Below, piece after piece: positions 59,449 through 64,000 of a stretch of 64,000 nucleotides of DNA; the stretch's first letter is position 1; every line of letters begins with the position of its first letter. Below the pieces are notes generated by a model. That model was not told the origin of the DNA and did not search any database. It saw only the letters and a list, made by a program, of their open reading frames with translations. Position numbers and translations under genes: made by a program. Origin of the DNA: an uncultured Bacilli bacterium (GTDB lineage Bacteria > Bacillota_I > Bacilli_A > RFN20 > CAG-826); contig CAKVCX010000001.1 in the NCBI GenBank assembly GCA_934725985.1, forward strand, positions 310,001-374,000, written 5' to 3'.

Positions 59449-59899
59449 TTTTTTCTTCCTTTTCTACTTTATTCTCATTCCTTTCCTCAATCTTGCTTTC
59501 AATTCTCTCTTTTAAAGATAGTTTTTCACTAAATTGAGTATTGGAAAGCATTTTATATATCGATACCCCCATAACCGAATCAATAGGACAAACATAGGCA
59601 ATGCCTTTAGATAAAGAGGAGACGTCAAATCTTTTTTCTAAATCTTTTTTTAAAAGTGGCCACCTTTCTTCTTTAACTACAGACATTATTACGTCTTTTT
59701 TAAGTTCCCCTATGCCCATGACTTCAATAATGGCACTAGGGGCCGTCCCACGTCCGTGAAATGAGGTGCAGAAAAAAGCCTCATTGTCAAATAGAATGGC
59801 ATTTATTGCATCTCTTTGGCCGTCACGAACAACTACTGTAACAAAAAGCAGACGCTGTAATTTATGGGTTTTCTCATAAGGGGTAAATTCTTTTCCCAT
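59435..59899 (-). CDS. PII-like regulatory protein A
   Basis: A 154-residue PII-fold relative. LLFVTVVVRDGQRDAINAILFDNEAFFCTSFHGRGTA matches the first half, with a T-loop-like GRGTAPSAIIEVMGIGELKKDVI, and SKGIAYVCPIDSVMG the second. About 40 C-terminal residues are a charged Glu/Lys tail. Its ATG overlaps the DUF1538 stop by one base. Two adjacent, dissimilar PII-like genes behind a DUF1538 gene are a recurrent but functionally unsettled arrangement as far as I know. Confidence 0.78.
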   Translation of the reverse strand: MGKEFTPYEKTHKLQRLLFVTVVVRDGQRDAINAILFDNEAFFCTSFHGRGTAPSAIIEVMGIGELKKDVIMSVVKEERWPLLKKDLEKRFDVSSLSKGIAYVCPIDSVMGVSIYKMLSNTQFSEKLSLKERIESKIEERNENKVEKEEKNGQL

Positions 59900-61476
59900 T
59901 AGGCCACCTCCTCTTCAAAATGAATAACTTGATCATCATTTTCCTCAACAAGACGTTTCCTGGTTTTGCGATATATGGCATTAGTTTTAATCTTGCTATA
60001 TAAACCAAGCCCTTGGACAACTATAAGAGGCATCATGGCAACCATGGCAACCAGTCCAAATCCGTATAAATAAACATCTTCTCCCCTTGAATAGGCAAAG
60101 CCAATACAAAAAGGCAAGATAAAGGTAGAAGTCATCGGCCCAGAAGCAACTCCACCTGAATCAAAAGCCATAGCAGTATATATTTTTGGAACTAAAAAGG
60201 ATAAAACAAAGGCAATGATGTATCCGGGAATTATGTAATACATAATATCAAATTGAAAATAAGCACGTATTATTTGCATGCAGACGGCGGTGCCAATGGA
60301 TAAGGATAAAACAATTAACATTGTCTTCTTTTTTATCGTCCCTTCGCTTAAGTCCTGGACTTGTTGGACAAGAACATGAACAGCTGGTTCTGCCAAAACG
60401 CCAAATAAGCCAAACAAAGCCCCAAGAATCAAGGCGAATGGCAAAAAATCACTTCTATGGCCCAAGGTTTGTCCAACCTTAGAAGCAATAGGCATGAATC
60501 CAGATTCTACCGCGGATAAAAACATTACCAAACCCACATATACAATCATCATTCCTAAAATAATTCTAACTACCGTTTTCCAAGGAAGCCTGATGAAAAT
60601 AAATTCATAAATTAAAAAGAAAGCTAAAATCGGCAAAACTGATATAGCGACACTTTTTAAACAAGAAAGCAAAGAATGAGCAAAATTTGCGCCAATGTCC
60701 TCAACCAAAGAATCAAGTGGATTTTTATAATCAGCTATTGAAGGAAGCTCTTGCCCGGTTGCTTTCATTATAGAAGCAATGATAACTACAAATAAAATCG
60801 GGCCTATCGAACATAATGCAGTCAAGCCAAATGAATCTTCGGCCGACTTAGCTCCATGGCTAACCGCCATGCCTAGCCCGAAGCCCAATAAAAAAGGCAC
60901 CGTAACTGGACCAGTAGTAACTCCGCCAGAATCAAAACAAATGGGTAAAAACCTAGGGTCTATTATATATAAAAGCATGAAAATCAAGCCATAAAAGGCA
61001 ATGAACATAACATTTAAATTTAAGGAGAAGAAAACCCTGACAACTCCAATTACCAAAAAGACACCAACGCCAATCCCGATAGTCCAAATAATTATGTTTT
61101 CATCAATTCCTATCTGGCTAGATAAAACAGTTAAATCAGGTTCAGCAATAGTAACAAGTACGCCGAGCATAAAAGTCATGGCGACAACAAAAAAGAAATT
61201 CTTTTTCTTAACCAAAGAGCCGCCAATAATTTGGCCAATTTCGGTCATTGATTGCTCCGTGCCCAAATTAAACAAGCCCATGCCGACAATAATCATTAAA
61301 ACGGCAATCAAGAAAGTATAGATGTCGTTATTAGTGATTAAATACTCTTCTTCTATTGTTCCAACAGGAAGAGCAAATCTTTCCACAAGGAAAAAAACTA
61401 AAATTACCAACGCGATCGGCAAAGTGGAAATTATAGATTCCTTAAATTTCGACCACCAATAGCTTAACTTTATCAT
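59899..61476 (-). CDS. DUF1538 membrane protein, internally duplicated
   Basis: A 525-residue protein with about 12-13 TM helices in two repeats. Each repeat carries AEP (111 AEPDLTVLSSQ; 362 AEPAVHVLVQQ) and, about 70-76 residues later, FDSGG (181 FDSGGVTTGPVT; 438 FDSGGVASGPMT). The polar motifs in paired repeats suggest a transporter with two pseudo-symmetric halves. The substrate is unknown. The C-terminus is cytoplasmic and acidic. It is followed by two PII-like genes and starts within the stop codon of the pseudouridine synthase gene. Confidence 0.88.
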   Translation of the reverse strand: MIKLSYWWSKFKESIISTLPIALVILVFFLVERFALPVGTIEEEYLITNNDIYTFLIAVLMIIVGMGLFNLGTEQSMTEIGQIIGGSLVKKKNFFFVVAMTFMLGVLVTIAEPDLTVLSSQIGIDENIIIWTIGIGVGVFLVIGVVRVFFSLNLNVMFIAFYGLIFMLLYIIDPRFLPICFDSGGVTTGPVTVPFLLGFGLGMAVSHGAKSAEDSFGLTALCSIGPILFVVIIASIMKATGQELPSIADYKNPLDSLVEDIGANFAHSLLSCLKSVAISVLPILAFFLIYEFIFIRLPWKTVVRIILGMMIVYVGLVMFLSAVESGFMPIASKVGQTLGHRSDFLPFALILGALFGLFGVLAEPAVHVLVQQVQDLSEGTIKKKTMLIVLSLSIGTAVCMQIIRAYFQFDIMYYIIPGYIIAFVLSFLVPKIYTAMAFDSGGVASGPMTSTFILPFCIGFAYSRGEDVYLYGFGLVAMVAMMPLIVVQGLGLYSKIKTNAIYRKTRKRLVEENDDQVIHFEEEVA

Positions 61477-62492
61477 TAGCGCCCCTCCTTCCTGTGCTTT
61501 TTCTTAATTTTAACTTCAATATGCCCTTTGCGTGAATTAACTTTTTCGCTTTTTTCGACTTTCACTTGTTTTTGTCCAAAAATCAAATCCTTGAAACATT
61601 TTGGCATCTCGCTTTTTAAATCATATTCTTTCCCATTCAACGGATTAACAAAAGAGAGCTCATACGCATGCAAACCAAGTCTTTTCAAAGGGTCTTTAGG
61701 TTCACCATATTTATCATCACCTACAACATAATGCCCAATATGCCCAAGTTGAACCCTGATTTGATTTTTCCTTCCGGAAGATAAATGAACGTCAAGTAAA
61801 GAATAATCACCTTTTTCTTTTATAAGCCTATAATTTGTGGTTGCTAATTTGCCTCTTTTTTTATCTTTACTTACTCTTATCAATTGGAAACTATCTTGAA
61901 TTAAATAGTTTTTTAAGGTCTCCTCTTCTTTTTCCATATGACCTTCTACAATTGCATAATAGGCCCTGCACTTAACTACTTCCTGCCAATTGTTTTGAAG
62001 AGCCTGCGCTACTTCATAACTCTTAGCAAAAATAAGGACACCAGAAGTATCCTCATCCAATCTATGCACAACGAATACACGTCCTTGTTTTTTTTCGCTC
62101 ATATAAGAAGAAACAAGTCTATATGCTGTTTTCCCTTTTTCTTTTTCCGTGGCGGTCGTCAATAAAAATGAGGGTTTATCAATGGCTATAATATCCTCAT
62201 CTTCATAAAGAATCTTTAACCCTTTTGAATCGCGTTTAGCAATCCTCATTTTTGAAACGGTAACTACATCTTCTGGATAGATTTTAAAATTATATTGAGA
62301 CACCGGAACTCCACCGACTGCAACTTGATGATGAGTTAATAGACTTTTTATTGTTTTTCTTGGGGTATTAGGCATTTTAAACATCAAAAAGTCCATTAGT
62401 TCGCTTTCTTTATAAACCTTATATTCTTTAATGGAGTTGGGATTAATTAATCCCTTCTTACTTCTATGCTCTTTTTTATCATTCTTATTCAT
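61476..62492 (-). CDS. RluA-family rRNA pseudouridine synthase with S4 domain
   Basis: A 338-residue pseudouridine synthase. An N-terminal S4 domain (PRKTIKSLLTHHQVAVGGVPVSQYNFKIYPEDVV in pattern) precedes the catalytic motif VVHRLDEDTSGVLIFAKS, with the nucleophilic Asp, and GRKNQIRVQLGHIGHYVVGDDKYG. The C-terminal ~45 residues are Lys/Arg-rich. The target is probably 23S rRNA, as for RluC/D. The ATG at 62492 is preferred to an upstream in-frame GTG that lies inside the AGGTGAT ribosome binding site. Confidence 0.9.
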   Translation of the reverse strand: MNKNDKKEHRSKKGLINPNSIKEYKVYKESELMDFLMFKMPNTPRKTIKSLLTHHQVAVGGVPVSQYNFKIYPEDVVTVSKMRIAKRDSKGLKILYEDEDIIAIDKPSFLLTTATEKEKGKTAYRLVSSYMSEKKQGRVFVVHRLDEDTSGVLIFAKSYEVAQALQNNWQEVVKCRAYYAIVEGHMEKEEETLKNYLIQDSFQLIRVSKDKKRGKLATTNYRLIKEKGDYSLLDVHLSSGRKNQIRVQLGHIGHYVVGDDKYGEPKDPLKRLGLHAYELSFVNPLNGKEYDLKSEMPKCFKDLIFGQKQVKVEKSEKVNSRKGHIEVKIKKKHRKEGR

Positions 62493-63363
62493 ATTTATCA
62501 CCTAGATATTTCTTTATTTTATTAATATTAGAAACTCCATCTTGAAAGCCTCTATCATATAAACTAAGCAATTCCTGTTTGTCCTTGCACGCTACCCCAA
62601 CACTCACTTCTTTATCAGGGCGAATAACGAATACACGCCCTTCTTCTTCTAACCTGTCTAATAGATCCATATCTTTATTATAGCGTTCATGACTTTTCAA
62701 AAACGCATCTAGTAGTAAGGGATAATCCTTATATAAAGATTTAGCTATTACTTTTTGAAGATTCTTAATTTCTTTTTTTCTATACCCTTTATTTCTAGTC
62801 GCTATTACAACGATTTTTTCTATACCTTCATCAAGCGGTTTTCTAAAAGGAACAGACATCGCTACCCCTCCATCCAAACAAAGACAGCCATCTACGCTAA
62901 CGGGTTTTGATAACAATGGCAAAGAAGAAGAGGCAGTCAAACCTTTATATGGGTCGCTAATTGATTTTTTTTCAAAATAAATGGTTTTTCCTGAATTCAT
63001 ATCCGTAGCAACCATATAAAAAAGAGAAGGAGAATTGAAAAACTCTTTCTCATTAAAAGGCAAAATCGATTTTGGAACTTCGTGAAATAAAAAGTCAAAA
63101 TCAAATATAGTGCCTTTGAAAATTCTATTTCTTACCGAAACAAATTTTGGATCAGACATCAACTCTGTAACAACATATTTGCTTCTTCCAAAATCTTTAG
63201 ATAGGTAATTAGCCCCGCAAAGCGATCCCGCTGATGTGCCAATCACATAAGGAAAACTGATTTTATTAAGCAAAAAAGCATCTAAAACTCCTGCCGCATA
63301 GATGCCTCTAGTACCCCCTCCTTGAATTACTAATGCACTTTTTACCAGATTACCTTGTTCCAT
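62485..63363 (-). CDS. Patatin-like phospholipase
   Basis: A 292-residue patatin-type lipase. The oxyanion hole is GGGTRGIYAAGVLDAF, the nucleophile elbow is GTSAGS near residue 43, and the catalytic Asp is in LDGGVA near residue 160. The protein resembles RssA/YjjU-type bacterial patatins without a signal peptide, so it acts in the cytoplasm on lipids or acyl esters. Perfect TATAAT lies 8 bases upstream with no SD; an in-frame TTG three bases earlier is less likely. First gene of a six-gene overlapping operon. Confidence 0.92.
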   Translation of the reverse strand: MEQGNLVKSALVIQGGGTRGIYAAGVLDAFLLNKISFPYVIGTSAGSLCGANYLSKDFGRSKYVVTELMSDPKFVSVRNRIFKGTIFDFDFLFHEVPKSILPFNEKEFFNSPSLFYMVATDMNSGKTIYFEKKSISDPYKGLTASSSLPLLSKPVSVDGCLCLDGGVAMSVPFRKPLDEGIEKIVVIATRNKGYRKKEIKNLQKVIAKSLYKDYPLLLDAFLKSHERYNKDMDLLDRLEEEGRVFVIRPDKEVSVGVACKDKQELLSLYDRGFQDGVSNINKIKKYLGDKYE

Positions 63364-63371
63364 CAATTTAA

Positions 63372-63377
63372 ATTATA
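63372..63377 (-). promoter_or_regulatory. -10 box of the patatin operon (candidate leaderless)
   Basis: A perfect TATAAT ends 8 bases before the ATG on the minus strand and no Shine-Dalgarno sequence intervenes. No strong -35 box is seen. Confidence 0.45.
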
Positions 63378-63440
63378 GTAAATTTAAGTAAATTTCCTTA
63401 GGAAAATCTTAAACTTCATTCGGTTTATAATATTTTATGT

Positions 63441-63446
63441 CATAAT
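63441..63446 (+). promoter_or_regulatory. Extended -10 box of the 5'-nucleotidase gene (candidate leaderless)
   Basis: TGTCATAAT gives an extended -10 with CATAAT at 63441-63446, and the ATG follows after 7 bases (AGACAAC). No SD is present. Confidence 0.4.
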
Positions 63447-63453
63447 AGACAAC

Positions 63454-64000
63454 ATGAACTTTAAAAAATTAAACGTAACACTATTGCTAGGGGTTTTATT
63501 GCTTACTTCTTGCTCGTTTGTTTCATCTATTCAAACTAAAACAAGCCAAGAAGAAATTTCTTCTTCCTTTATAGAAGAAGACTCTTCTAGCCAAAGCGAA
63601 GAAAGCAAATCTTCTTCTGATTCTAAAGAAGAGGAAGAAACCAAGCTTTTTAATTTTTATTGCGTAAACGATTTCCATGGTTCTATTTTAGAAAAAGTGG
63701 ACGCAACTTATTATGAAGCCGGGATAAAAAAATATTTCGGAGAATTAAAACGCCTAAAAGAAAAAGATCCGGAACACACAATAATTTTATCCGCAGGAGA
63801 CATGTGGCAAGGTTCTTTAGAAAGCAATTATTATTATGGCAAAAACATAACCGAAGCCATGAACGAGGTTCCTTTTGATGCAATGGCACTAGGAAACCAT
63901 GAATTTGATTATGGACAACAATATATTTTTGAAAATTTAGAGCTCGCCAATTTCCCATTTTTAGCAGGAAATATAGTTAAATGGAAAAATGGGGTAAGTG
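63454..64000 (+). CDS. Lipoprotein 5'-nucleotidase/metallophosphoesterase (3' end cut off by window edge)
   Basis: The reading frame is open to the window edge (182 codons seen). The N-terminus has a lipoprotein signal: a basic start, a Leu-rich core, then LLTSC with the lipidated Cys near residue 20. A Ser/Glu-rich spacer follows to residue ~65. The catalytic domain then opens with FYCVNDFHGSI (motif DxH), SAGDMWQGSLE and ALGNHEFDYG, the metallophosphoesterase motifs of the UshA/5'-nucleotidase family. It probably releases nucleosides from extracellular nucleotides at the membrane surface. The C-terminal substrate domain is outside the window. Confidence 0.9.
   Translation, partial: MNFKKLNVTLLLGVLLLTSCSFVSSIQTKTSQEEISSSFIEEDSSSQSEESKSSSDSKEEEETKLFNFYCVNDFHGSILEKVDATYYEAGIKKYFGELKRLKEKDPEHTIILSAGDMWQGSLESNYYYGKNITEAMNEVPFDAMALGNHEFDYGQQYIFENLELANFPFLAGNIVKWKNGVS

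Noticed and set aside
1..64000. CRISPR arrays, insertion sequences, prophage or integrative element ends
   Set aside because: No regularly spaced repeats, transposase, integrase or long terminal repeats were seen; gene order is largely that of a core chromosome.
1..64000. Mollicute genetic code (TGA as tryptophan)
   Set aside because: RF2 is present with its TGA-dependent frameshift, and conserved Trp positions in the proteins are encoded without in-frame TGA.

Overview
The window looks like a chromosome segment of an anaerobic, AT-rich member of the Bacillota, close to the Erysipelotrichia and other Mollicutes-related Bacilli. The basis is the Bacillus-like gene orders (S10-spc ribosomal cluster; dnaX-ybaB-recR-tmk-holB-ricT-rsmI; prfA-prmC-tsaC), the YolD/Y-family polymerase pair, and Gram-positive families such as YfhO, YitT and ComFA/ComFC. 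Class III ribonucleotide reductase and an iron-sulfur serine dehydratase point to anaerobic life. TGA is a stop codon, because prfB carries the RF2 frameshift at CTT-TGA-C, so this is not a TGA=Trp mollicute. The species cannot be named from the sequence alone.

Layout. 1-9300: the S10-spc ribosomal operon on the minus strand, rpsJ to a truncated rpsE, with a promoter and a foldable leader upstream. 9490-12973: queuosine salvage (queH, queA, tgt, and queT under a preQ1-I type riboswitch). 12974-25600: mixed metabolic and hypothetical genes, including serine dehydratase, a HI0933-type flavoprotein, two P-loop kinases, a DtxR/MntR regulator, GtrA and DUF2188 proteins, a NAD synthetase carrying an N-terminal Phd/YefM antitoxin-like domain, a RimK-like ligase, a phosphatase-Nudix fusion and MscL. 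25730-30930: CvpA-like protein and the deoxynucleotide module (NrdD with a fused C-terminal glutaredoxin-like domain, TrxB, NrdG). 30992-37100: paralogous membrane proteins, M29 aminopeptidase, YolD and a UvrX-like polymerase, tRNA-Ala, and a ThyX-like gene coupled to folD. 37168-49444: a long minus-strand block (prfA, prmC, tsaC-rpiB fusion, comFA, comFC, secA, prfB, yitT, uvrB, HAD phosphatase, secG). 49578-55824: the plus-strand dnaX replication/repair operon. 55800-63363: a tightly overlapping minus-strand operon (patatin, pseudouridine synthase, DUF1538 membrane protein, two PII-like proteins, YfhO). 63454-64000: the start of a lipoprotein 5'-nucleotidase.

How the genes work together. 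QueT imports a queuosine precursor under preQ1 control; Tgt, QueA and QueH carry out the tRNA steps, and no de novo queC/D/E/F genes are seen here. TrxB could reduce the glutaredoxin-like tail of NrdD, which NrdG activates. FolD could supply methylene-tetrahydrofolate to the ThyX-like protein. The DUF1538 protein and its two PII-like partners look like a regulated transporter of unknown substrate.

The observations most worth a second look are the Phd-NadE fusion with a YefM-type TGTACA core inside its own promoter, the recurrent placement of -10 boxes about 6-8 bases before start codons (candidate leaderless mRNAs), the nrdD leader with an 11-codon upstream ORF and two competing stems, the NrdD-glutaredoxin fusion, and the DUF1538/PII-like operon.
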